DNA of 13,399 nt from Comamonadaceae bacterium (GTDB lineage Bacteria; Pseudomonadota; Gammaproteobacteria; Burkholderiales; Burkholderiaceae_C), in assembly GCA_947483455.1 (NCBI GenBank), contig CANKNK010000012.1, forward strand, positions 1 to 13,399, given 5' to 3'. The notes beneath the pieces are model-generated. The model was not told the DNA's origin. It saw nothing but the letters and a program-made list of their open reading frames with translations, and searched no databases. Shown here one piece after another: positions 7,135 through 13,399 of the stretch (the stretch's first letter is position 1; every line of letters begins with the position of its first letter). The position numbers were made by a program, and so were the translations under genes.

Positions 7135-7142
7135 ATGGCCGT

Positions 7143-8618
7143 TTACAGCAACACAATATCGTACTGTTCCTGGCCCATAGCCCCCTCCGATTGCAGCGAC
7201 ACCGGCTTGCCGATGAATTCACTCAGGCCCGCCAAATGCTGGCTCTCTTCGTCGAGTAAGAGGTCGATCACCTGGGGCGCTGCCACCACGCGGAACTCTT
7301 GTGGGTTGAACTGGCGCGCCTCGCGCAGAATTTCTCGAAAGATGTCATAGGCCACGCTGCGCGCTGTTTTCACGATGCCCTTGCCCTGGCAAGAGGGGCA
7401 GGGTTCGCACAACATATGCGCAAGCGATTCCCGCGTGCGCTTGCGGGTCAGCTCGACCAAGCCCAATTGCGAAAAACCGCCGGTCATGGTCTTTACCCGA
7501 TCGCGTGATAGCTGCTTGCGAAACTCGGCCAGCACCGCTTCACGGTGTTCTTCCCGTGCCATATCGATAAAGTCGGCCACAATAATCCCACCCAAATTGC
7601 GCAAACGCAGTTGCCGCGCCAGGGCCTGCGCTGCTTCCAGATTGGTTTTGAAAATTGTGTCGTCAAAATTGCGTGCGCCCACATAGCCGCCCGTGTTCAC
7701 ATCCACGGTGGTGAGCGCTTCGGTCTGGTCCACAATCAAATAGCCACCAGACTTCAAATCCACCCGCCGCCCCAGTGCCTTGGCAATTTCCTCGTCCACC
7801 GAATACAAATCAAAAATCGGCCGCTCGCCCTTGTAATGTTGCAGCCTCTTTGCCGCCTGCGGCATAAATTCGCTGCCGAAAGCCAACAATAGTTCAAACT
7901 GCTCGCGCGAATCCACGCGTATGGTTTGGGTGGCCTCACCCACCAAGTCGCGTAGCACACGTTGCAGCAAATTCAAGTCTTGGTGCAAGAGGCTGGGCGG
8001 TGGCAAGCGCTGTCCGGCCTCTTTGATACGCGCCCAGGCTTTGCGCAAATACGCAACGTCATCGGCAATTTCGGCGTCGCTGGCGTCTTCGGCATTGGTG
8101 CGCAAAATAAAGCCACCGCCTGCCTCACCGGCTAGTTCTTGTACGCGCCTACGCAATGCTTCGCGCTGCTCAAGCGGAATCTTTTGGGAAACGCCTATAT
8201 GGTCGTCCTGCGGCAAAAAGACCAGCATGCGCCCCGCCACGCTAATTTGCGTGGACAGACGCGCACCTTTGGTGCCCATTGGGTCTTTTATCACCTGCAC
8301 CATGAGTGCCTGGCCTTCAAACACCTGCCGCTCTATGGGCACCTGCGCCTGACTCGCACGCGCCGCACTTAGCGTCTCGCCTTCGGCGGGTTTGTGCCAT
8401 ACATCGGCCACATGCAAAAACGCTGCGCGCTCCAAGCCGATGTCGATAAACGCCGACTGCATGCCTGGCAACACGCGCGAGACTTTGCCGATATACACAT
8501 TACCTACCAAGCCGCGTTCCAGCGTGCGCTCTACATGCAGCTCTTGCACGGCGCCGTGCTCAATAACGGCGACCCGCGTTTCCTGCGGAGACCAGTTCAC
8601 CAAAATATCTTGTTGCAT
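7143..8618 (-). CDS. rng: Ribonuclease G
   Basis: The product is a 491-residue endoribonuclease that matures the 5' end of 16S rRNA and cuts AU-rich single-stranded mRNA. An S1 RNA-binding domain begins at GLVGNVYIGKV (36-46). The DNase I-like catalytic part has Asp306 in DVNTG and Asp349 in ADFIDM, equivalent to the two metal-binding aspartates of RNase E. CEPCPSC (404-410) is the zinc-link that joins the dimer. The long C-terminal scaffold of RNase E is absent, and the length matches RNase G. The open frame extends to 8825, but the added residues overlap maf and are not family-like. MQQDILVNW at 8618, 4 nt after the maf stop, is the normal RNase G start. The maf-rng pairing is also seen in E. 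coli (yhdE-rng). Confidence 0.96.
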   Translation of the reverse strand: MQQDILVNWSPQETRVAVIEHGAVQELHVERTLERGLVGNVYIGKVSRVLPGMQSAFIDIGLERAAFLHVADVWHKPAEGETLSAARASQAQVPIERQVFEGQALMVQVIKDPMGTKGARLSTQISVAGRMLVFLPQDDHIGVSQKIPLEQREALRRRVQELAGEAGGGFILRTNAEDASDAEIADDVAYLRKAWARIKEAGQRLPPPSLLHQDLNLLQRVLRDLVGEATQTIRVDSREQFELLLAFGSEFMPQAAKRLQHYKGERPIFDLYSVDEEIAKALGRRVDLKSGGYLIVDQTEALTTVDVNTGGYVGARNFDDTIFKTNLEAAQALARQLRLRNLGGIIVADFIDMAREEHREAVLAEFRKQLSRDRVKTMTGGFSQLGLVELTRKRTRESLAHMLCEPCPSCQGKGIVKTARSVAYDIFREILREARQFNPQEFRVVAAPQVIDLLLDEESQHLAGLSEFIGKPVSLQSEGAMGQEQYDIVLL

Positions 8619-8622
8619 CGCT

Positions 8623-9228
8623 TTATTCCCACGCGCCCATGGTGCGCAGCGTGTGTGCGGTTTCGAACAAGGGCAAGCCCATGATGCCAGAATAACTGCC
8701 TTCGATCTTTGCGATAAATGCTGCCGCCCTGCCCTGGACGGCATAGGCGCCAGCCTTACCCAGGGGCTCACCGCTAGCTGCGTAGCGGGCGATCGCCTCG
8801 GGCTGCAAGGTAGCGAACACCACATCAGACATGCTGCATGCCTGCTCTACCCGCCCTCGCCAGCCTAGGGCGATGGCAGTAAACACCTGGTGTGTGCGGC
8901 CCGACAGCAAACCAAGCATACGCTGGGCATCGTGTGCATCTGCGGGCTTTCCCAAAATATCATGGTCCAGGGCTACGGTGGTGTCGGCGCACAGCACCGG
9001 CGCATCCGCGAGGCCAAGACGATGCAAACGCGCCAGAGCAGCCTGCAGCTTCAAAGCCGTTACGCGCTGCACATAGTCGCGCGGTGCTTCGCCTGGCACC
9101 AGCACTTCCAAGGCCTCGCTGTCTTCATCGGCGCTGGGAAGCAGTAGTTGGTGCGCCACTCCCAATTGCGCCAGCAGTTGGCTGCGCCGGGGACTTTGCG
9201 AGGCAAGGTAAATAAAGGACGGTTGCAT
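8623..9228 (-). CDS. maf: Maf family nucleoside triphosphate pyrophosphatase
   Basis: The 201-residue product hydrolyses non-canonical or excess nucleoside triphosphates to monophosphates. Resemblance to E. coli YhdE suggests dTTP/UTP as substrates. Visible marks are the N-terminal ASQSPRR loop, CADTTVALD with GKP following, LSGRTHQV, and the C-terminal block [14 protein letters not shown] ... [13 protein letters not shown]. The start is placed at the ATG at 9228 ([11 protein letters not shown]). The frame is open 26 codons further upstream, but that stretch overlaps the 3' end of rlmH and lacks family resemblance. No good Shine-Dalgarno precedes this ATG; an AGGAA lies too far upstream. It sits 34 nt after rlmH and 4 nt before rng, so all three are probably on one transcript. 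Confidence 0.95.
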   Translation of the reverse strand: MQPSFIYLASQSPRRSQLLAQLGVAHQLLLPSADEDSEALEVLVPGEAPRDYVQRVTALKLQAALARLHRLGLADAPVLCADTTVALDHDILGKPADAHDAQRMLGLLSGRTHQVFTAIALGWRGRVEQACSMSDVVFATLQPEAIARYAASGEPLGKAGAYAVQGRAAAFIAKIEGSYSGIMGLPLFETAHTLRTMGAWE

Positions 9229-9262
9229 AGCGCGTGATGGGGGCAAATTCCTGGGCAAGTAC

Positions 9263-9730
9263 TTATTCTCTATGGTAGGGGTGACTGGCATTGACGGACC
9301 AGGCACGGTACAGCTGCTCTATCAACAGCACACGCGCCATTGCATGGGGCAGCGTCAGGTCAGACAAGCGTATGCGCTCATGCGCACTGGCGCGAAAGGC
9401 AGGTTCCAGTCCGTCGGGACCGCCTATCACCAAGGCCACATCGCCGCCGCTGTGTTGCCAGTCGGTCAGGCGTTGCGCCAAGCCCAAGGTGCTAAGGGCG
9501 CTACCGCGTTCGTCCAGCGCCACAATGCGCGTACCCTTGGGAATCGCCGATTCAATGCGCGCGCGTTCTGCGGCATACAAAGTCTCTAGCGTCTTGGAGC
9601 CACGGGGCTCGGTTTTGACGGCTTTGAGTTCGATCCGGATTTCATGCGGGAAGCGCTTGGCGTAATCGTCCCAGGCCGTTTGCGCCCAATCGGGCACCCG
9701 CTGACCCACCGCGACGATGTACAGGCGCAC
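9263..9730 (-). CDS. rlmH: 23S rRNA pseudouridine-1915 N3-methyltransferase RlmH
   Basis: The product is a SPOUT-class methyltransferase that modifies pseudouridine 1915 in helix 69 of 23S rRNA using S-adenosylmethionine. With the GTG start at 9730 the protein is 155 residues, the standard family length, and begins [15 protein letters not shown]. The SAM-binding knot is seen in VIGGPDGL and LSDLTLPH. The C-terminal [18 protein letters not shown] matches the conserved EQ-YRA-PYH ending. The frame extends 25 codons upstream of this GTG, but that part overlaps rsfS and is not family-like. The gap to the rsfS stop is 7 nt. rsfS-rlmH adjacency is common and joins two late ribosome factors. Confidence 0.96.
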   Translation of the reverse strand: MRLYIVAVGQRVPDWAQTAWDDYAKRFPHEIRIELKAVKTEPRGSKTLETLYAAERARIESAIPKGTRIVALDERGSALSTLGLAQRLTDWQHSGGDVALVIGGPDGLEPAFRASAHERIRLSDLTLPHAMARVLLIEQLYRAWSVNASHPYHRE

Positions 9731-9737
9731 CGGCGCG

Positions 9738-10460
9738 TCAGCCCTTGCGTACGGGCTTGGCCACTGGCCGCTTGGCCAGGGCTTTCTTGGCGGCGGGCTT
9801 AGCACGGGTGCTGCCCGCTGGCACGATGACTTTGCCCACGGTACGCACAGGAGTTTTGGCGACGGGCTTGGGGGCTACACCAGCACTTACGCTCTTACGT
9901 GCACTCGTCTTAGGCGCCGTACTCTTTTTGGCCGCCTTGGCAGCCGCTTCTTCATTTTTGCGCACTTGGGCTTTAGAGGGAAAGGCCTCGGCCACACCGA
10001 TCTTGGCCGCGTTAGAGCGGCGTAAGGTGGCCGCAGCTTTGGGCTTGGCGACTTCGGTCGCCACCTTCGCAGGCGCTGCCGGTTTGGCCACGCCCAGCTT
10101 TAAACGCACTGGCTTTTCGCCCCACAATTCTTCCAAGTTGTAGTACTGGCGAAAACTCGGTTGCATGATGTGCACCACCGCCTGGCCGCAGTCCACAATA
10201 ATCCACTCGCCATTGCCTTCGCCTTCGATGCGCGGCTTGGAAAACCCGGCTTCACGTACCGCGTCGCGCACGCTGGCAGCCAGCGCCTTGGTCTGGCGGT
10301 TCGACGTGCCCGATGCCACGATAACGCGCTCGAACAAGGCTGAGAGTTCTTCGGTATCAAACACGCGTATGTCCTGCGCCTTCACGTCCTCCAAGCCATC
10401 GACAATAGCGCGCTGTAGTTTCTGGATATCGTTTTTCTTGTTGGAGGGGGAGGTGGTCAT
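9738..10460 (-). CDS. rsfS: Ribosome silencing factor RsfS with long basic C-terminal tail
   Basis: Residues 9-118 form the RsfS/Iojap domain, which binds ribosomal protein uL14 and blocks subunit joining when nutrients fall. Recognisable parts are [49 protein letters not shown] and YYNLEELWG. Residues about 122-240 are an added tail rich in Lys, Arg, Ala and Pro. By hand it has 29 basic and 4 acidic residues and ends in PAAKK/KRPVAK-type repeats. E. coli RsfS, about 105 residues, has no such tail. The tail may bind rRNA; this is inference. The ATG overlaps the nadD stop by one base (TGATG) and no Shine-Dalgarno is seen, so translation is probably coupled to nadD. nadD-rsfS adjacency is widespread in bacteria. 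Confidence 0.95.
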   Translation of the reverse strand: MTTSPSNKKNDIQKLQRAIVDGLEDVKAQDIRVFDTEELSALFERVIVASGTSNRQTKALAASVRDAVREAGFSKPRIEGEGNGEWIIVDCGQAVVHIMQPSFRQYYNLEELWGEKPVRLKLGVAKPAAPAKVATEVAKPKAAATLRRSNAAKIGVAEAFPSKAQVRKNEEAAAKAAKKSTAPKTSARKSVSAGVAPKPVAKTPVRTVGKVIVPAGSTRAKPAAKKALAKRPVAKPVRKG

Positions 10461-11065
10461 CAGGGCGTTTGGTAGAGGTGGTGGTCTTCAATATAGCGTG
10501 CAACCGAATCGGTCATCAGCGCTTGGATGGTTTGGTGGCGGGCTATGCGCTCGCGGATGTCGGTAGAACTAACAGCCTGGGCCGCCATCGGCAGGCTATG
10601 CAAAGAAAAACGGGTGCGCAAATCGGAATCCAAAGGCGCCACATGGCCCGTCGCATCGGGCCGAACCGCTACCCAAATTATAGCCAGCCGGGCTAATTCG
10701 TCGGCACGGTGCCAATGGGGCAAGCCAGCCGCCTGGTCCTGCCCTATCAATAGCATCAGCCGCGCGCCAGGCCTTTGGGCCTGTAGGGCCTCCAGCGTGT
10801 CCACGGTATAGCTTGGCCCGCCACGGCGTATTTCGCTGTCGTCGACGACGACATCGGGTAAGGGTGAAAACAGCAGACGGCACATTTCCAGGCGGTGTGC
10901 CGCGTCGCAGAGATCGCGCGCTTTATGCCAGGCTTGTCCGGTGGGCACGATGCGCAATTGCGTTAAATCCAATTGGGCCAGCGCGGCCCTGGCCAGCGCA
11001 AGGTGCCCCGTATGCGGCGGATCAAACGCGCCGCCAAAAACGCCTATGCGCTCGGCTGCACTCAA
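10460..11065 (-). CDS. nadD: Nicotinate-nucleotide adenylyltransferase NadD
   Basis: The 201-residue enzyme joins nicotinate mononucleotide and ATP to form deamido-NAD in the NAD pathway. The nucleotidyltransferase motif [11 protein letters not shown] (11-21) is perfect and the C-terminal SSTDIR matches the second (ISSTxIR) motif. PTGQAWHK and LMLLIGQDQ are also typical. The start is unusual: the codon at 11065 is TTG, which overlaps the hemF stop as TTGA. No ATG or GTG in this frame lies between it and the first motif, so TTG is the best choice. Only weak G-rich sequence precedes it, so translation probably depends on ribosomes finishing hemF. It is followed directly by rsfS. Confidence 0.95.
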   Translation of the reverse strand: MSAAERIGVFGGAFDPPHTGHLALARAALAQLDLTQLRIVPTGQAWHKARDLCDAAHRLEMCRLLFSPLPDVVVDDSEIRRGGPSYTVDTLEALQAQRPGARLMLLIGQDQAAGLPHWHRADELARLAIIWVAVRPDATGHVAPLDSDLRTRFSLHSLPMAAQAVSSTDIRERIARHQTIQALMTDSVARYIEDHHLYQTP

Positions 11066-11979
11066 ACCCAGTCCCGCCGCACTAAAAACTGCTGGTACAA
11101 AGCCGATTCAGGGCTACCCGGTTCGGGCTGGTGCTGGTAGGACCAGCTCACTTGTGGGGGCATGGACAAGAGGATGGATTCGGTGCGTCCGCCCGATTGC
11201 AAGCCGAAATGGGTACCCCGGTCCCACACCAAATTGAACTCCACATAGCGCCCGCGGCGGTACAACTGAAACGCGCGTTCGCGCTCGGCATAGGCCATGT
11301 CTTTGCGCCGCTGCACAATCGGAAAATAGGCCTGTACAAAGGAATCTGCCAGCGCGCGCAACATTGCAAAGCTGCCGTCCTGTCCCAGCTCGGAAAAATC
11401 GTCAAAAAACACACCACCCACACCACGCGGCTCGTTGCGATGTTTGAGGAAAAAATACTCGTCGCACCAGGTCTTAAAGCGCGGGTATTTGTCGGCACCA
11501 TAAGGGTCTAAAGCGGTCTTGCAGCTTTGGTGAAAATGCACCGCATCCTCTTCAAAACCATAGATCGGCGTCAGGTCCATGCCGCCACCAAACCAGCACA
11601 CCGGGCTGCCGTCGGGCGCTGTGGCGGCTAGCATGCGCACGTTCATATGGACCGTGGGCGCGTAGGGGTTGCGGGGGTGAAACACCAAAGACACACCTAG
11701 AGCCTCAAAACCCGAGCCCGCCAGTTCGGGTCGGTGCTGGGTGGCGCTGGGCGGCAGACGCGGCCCGCGCACATGGGAAAAGCCCACCCCAGCGCGCTCA
11801 AACACGGGACCGCCCTCCAATATTTGGGTGATGCCATCGCCTTGCAGGGTCTCGCCCGCCGGCTTGCTCCAGGGGTCCACCACAAAGCTGCCACCATCCA
11901 TGGCCGATACCGCCCCAGTCAGGCGTTCTTGCAGGCCGAGCAAGTAGTGGCGGACGTTCTCAGTGGTAGCGGCAAGCAT
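11062..11979 (-). CDS. hemF: Oxygen-dependent coproporphyrinogen III oxidase
   Basis: The 305-residue enzyme converts coproporphyrinogen III to protoporphyrinogen IX using O2 in haem synthesis. Conserved parts are [14 protein letters not shown] (57-70), HMNVRML (111-117), [11 protein letters not shown] (128-138), the histidines in [12 protein letters not shown] (143-154) and [11 protein letters not shown] (176-186), FFDDF (191-195), and the ending [20 protein letters not shown] (242-261). Length is normal. The ATG at 11979 has a good ribosome site (CAGGAA, 8 nt before). The 109-nt gap to the upstream acyltransferase gene may contain a promoter, but I could not identify convincing boxes. Having this enzyme implies an aerobic or facultative life, since strict anaerobes use HemN. 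nadD begins inside its stop codon. Confidence 0.97.
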   Translation of the reverse strand: MLAATTENVRHYLLGLQERLTGAVSAMDGGSFVVDPWSKPAGETLQGDGITQILEGGPVFERAGVGFSHVRGPRLPPSATQHRPELAGSGFEALGVSLVFHPRNPYAPTVHMNVRMLAATAPDGSPVCWFGGGMDLTPIYGFEEDAVHFHQSCKTALDPYGADKYPRFKTWCDEYFFLKHRNEPRGVGGVFFDDFSELGQDGSFAMLRALADSFVQAYFPIVQRRKDMAYAERERAFQLYRRGRYVEFNLVWDRGTHFGLQSGGRTESILLSMPPQVSWSYQHQPEPGSPESALYQQFLVRRDWV

Positions 11980-12088
11980 GGTCTGGGTTCCTGTAACAAT
12001 TTCTCATCAATAGTGCACTTTTTTCAGCATTGCTTGAGATTGGCAATAGCGTGCCGGGCAGCGGTTCAAGCAGCGCATTGTGAAGCAA

Positions 12089-12739
12089 TCAGCTATCCGG
12101 AACGGTCTGCCGCGCCGCTGCGCCCTGGGCCGGTAGCAAGCAGACCGGCGCCGCCTGTGCTGGGCGGTATGCACGGACGCCTTCAAAACAACCGGCAATA
12201 TGCGCCATATCCACCACGGCATCGCCGCTTAAGCGCATAAAGCGGGTGGCCTGCAGTATCTTGGTACCAAAATCCAGCCGCACCAAACACAGTGGCACAT
12301 CCGCCTGCAGAGCCGTGGCGTAAAAACCGCTGCGCCAGCCCGCCTTGTATTTACGCGTACCTTCGGGGGAGAGGGCGAACCAGCAATACTGGCCTGCGGC
12401 ACGCGCCTGCTGCAACTGTTGTACCGCCTGCCCCACCAGGCCGTGCGGCGCATCACCTAGCACCGCAATTCCACCGAGCCAGCGCAACCATCGGCCCAAC
12501 AACGGGACGGAAAACAAACTGCCCTTACCCCAAAAATTGACTTGCACGCCCATGGACCACTTGGCAAGCAGGCCGATGACAAAATCCCAATTACTGGTGT
12601 GGGGATAGACCACGAACATGCCCTGCAAAGCGGGCAAGCCTTCAAAATGAACGCGCCAGCCCAAGGCTTGCAACATCCATTGGGCCAGCTTATTGCCCCG
12701 CAGTTGCACCGGATGGGGTAGTGGAAAAACGTGTTCCAT
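12089..12739 (-). CDS. PlsC-like lysophospholipid acyltransferase family protein
   Basis: The 216-residue product belongs to the glycerolipid acyltransferase (PlsC) superfamily, which moves an acyl chain to a lysolipid at the inner membrane. Motif I is HTSNWD, with catalytic His47 and Asp52 in the H-x4-D pattern. FWGKGSLFSVPLLG (69-82) corresponds to motif II and SPEGTR (124-129) to motif III. WRSGFY (135-140) marks the subgroup with the PEGTR...W(K/R)SGFY pattern. No long N-terminal membrane anchor is seen, although the protein has several hydrophobic stretches. The acceptor could be lysophosphatidate, another lysophospholipid or an envelope lipid, and sequence alone does not decide. It lies 53 nt after purD, with no clear Shine-Dalgarno, and 109 nt before hemF. 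Confidence 0.88.
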   Translation of the reverse strand: MEHVFPLPHPVQLRGNKLAQWMLQALGWRVHFEGLPALQGMFVVYPHTSNWDFVIGLLAKWSMGVQVNFWGKGSLFSVPLLGRWLRWLGGIAVLGDAPHGLVGQAVQQLQQARAAGQYCWFALSPEGTRKYKAGWRSGFYATALQADVPLCLVRLDFGTKILQATRFMRLSGDAVVDMAHIAGCFEGVRAYRPAQAAPVCLLPAQGAAARQTVPDS

Positions 12740-12792
12740 AGACAGGACCGTCTAGAGCGATGTGCTCGTAAACCCAAGGGGCTGGCAGGGCT

Positions 12793-13399
12793 TTATCGCT
12801 TGATGGCCCGAAAACCAATGTCGCTGCGCCACTGCATGCCCTCAAAATGGATGGTGCCAATAGCATCGTGAGCCCTGCTTTGCGCCGAACGCACCGAGTC
12901 GGCCAGTGCGGTAACGCACAACACGCGACCACCGCTGGTCTGCAAGCTACCGTCCTGCAAACGCGTGCCCGCATGGAATACCACCAGATCCGCCGCTTCG
13001 GGTGGCACACCAGTAATGGCGTCGCCCGCACGCGGTTTGTCGGGGTAGCCAAAAGCGGCCAGTACCACGCCTAAGGCAATGCGCCGATCCCACTCCAATT
13101 GCATATCGCCCAGACCCTGCCCGGTATCGGTTGCAGCCCACAGCACGTCCACCAAATCCGTTTTCAGGCGCGCCATGATGGGCTGGGTTTCGGGGTCGCC
13201 CATACGGCAATTAAATTCCAGTGTTTTTACCGCACCATCGGGACTGACCATGAGGCCGGCGTACAAAAAACCGGTAAATGCAATACCGTCTTTTTCCATA
13301 CCGCGCACCGTCGGCCAGATGACTTCCTGCATGGCGCGGGCATGCACTTTGGGCGTGACCACTGGCGCCGGCGAGTAGGCGCCCATGCCCCCGGTGTTC
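12793..13399 (-). CDS. purD: Phosphoribosylamine-glycine ligase PurD, 3' part
   Basis: Only the C-terminal about 200 residues are present; the gene runs off the right edge, where the frame continues upstream as NTGGMG. PurD makes glycinamide ribonucleotide from phosphoribosylamine, glycine and ATP, the second step of purine synthesis. The visible part begins with MGAYSPAP and includes the end of the ATP-grasp domain with LEFNCRMGDPETQPIM, which carries the metal-binding Glu and Asn. The C-terminal domain follows (GDAITG, VFHAGT, GGRVLCVTA). The frame is uninterrupted to the TAA. The full family length is about 420-430 residues, so roughly half is missing. It is the first gene of this minus-strand run inside the window. 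Confidence 0.97.
   Translation of the reverse strand, partial: NTGGMGAYSPAPVVTPKVHARAMQEVIWPTVRGMEKDGIAFTGFLYAGLMVSPDGAVKTLEFNCRMGDPETQPIMARLKTDLVDVLWAATDTGQGLGDMQLEWDRRIALGVVLAAFGYPDKPRAGDAITGVPPEAADLVVFHAGTRLQDGSLQTSGGRVLCVTALADSVRSAQSRAHDAIGTIHFEGMQWRSDIGFRAIKR

Noticed and set aside
7116..7136. Mini-ORF MEKHTK on the minus strand whose stop overlaps the GT4 start
   Set aside because: It has no ribosome site of its own, and the GGAGAAG inside it serves the GT4 start; probably chance.
8619..8825. 69-codon N-terminal extension of rng
   Set aside because: The added residues lie inside maf in another frame and are not like RNase G; MQQDILVNW is the standard beginning.
9745..10143. 132-codon plus-strand frame opposite the rsfS tail
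   Set aside because: The Ala/Leu/Thr-rich product is a shadow of the repetitive Lys/Ala codons on the coding strand.
12001..12088. Short inverted repeat ATTGC...GCAAT and AT-rich tract between the acyltransferase gene and hemF
   Set aside because: The stem is only 5 bp with a long loop and no T-run, and promoter boxes around it are too poor to call.
1..13399. CRISPR arrays, transposases, integrases, toxin-antitoxin pairs, restriction or other defence genes
   Set aside because: None seen: no regularly spaced repeats were noticed, and every substantial coding frame is explained by a known envelope or housekeeping family.

Overview
The window reads as a chromosomal piece of a Gram-negative betaproteobacterium of the order Burkholderiales, most likely the family Comamonadaceae (Rhodoferax/Polaromonas-like). 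This is inferred from gene content and protein flavour: the run purD - acyltransferase - hemF - nadD - rsfS - rlmH - maf - rng, a long Lys/Ala-rich tail on RsfS, and TolB/Pal of beta-proteobacterial type. No mobile element, RNA gene, CRISPR array or phage gene was recognised. Almost every base is coding, and the largest gap is 246 nt (1933-2178).

Region 1 (1-1932, minus strand) is the distal part of the Tol-Pal envelope operon: tolB, pal and the first 13 codons of the next gene, probably cpoB/ybgF. The usual upstream partners tolQ, tolR and tolA are not in front of tolB. tolB starts directly at a divergent intergenic region and seems to have its own promoter.

Region 2 (1933-7119) is a lipopolysaccharide assembly block. 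waaL (O-antigen ligase-like) and msbA (lipid A-core flippase) lie on the plus strand with an ATGA overlap. They converge on a minus-strand pair, a GT4 glycosyltransferase and a NodB-type polysaccharide deacetylase, also joined by an ATGA overlap. Together they could build or trim a core sugar, flip lipid A-core and ligate the O-chain. By eye this block is poorer in GC than the housekeeping genes to its right: two hand-counted 60-base lines in waaL give 31 and 27 GC, and one in nadD gives 40.

Region 3 (7143-13399, minus strand) is a conserved housekeeping run read right to left: purD (3' part only), a PlsC-like acyltransferase, hemF, nadD, rsfS, rlmH, maf and rng. Several genes overlap or sit within a few bases of each other (TTGA between hemF and nadD, TGATG between nadD and rsfS, 7 nt between rsfS and rlmH, 4 nt between maf and rng), so translation is probably coupled. 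The products serve purine synthesis, haem synthesis, NAD synthesis, ribosome silencing, 23S rRNA methylation, nucleotide-pool cleaning and RNA processing.

No convincing undescribed system was found. The points most worth a second look are the basic tail on RsfS, the separation of tolB-pal from tolQRA at an LPS locus, a possibly leaderless tolB promoter with a nearby inverted repeat, and the polysaccharide deacetylase and PlsC-like acyltransferase whose substrates are unknown.
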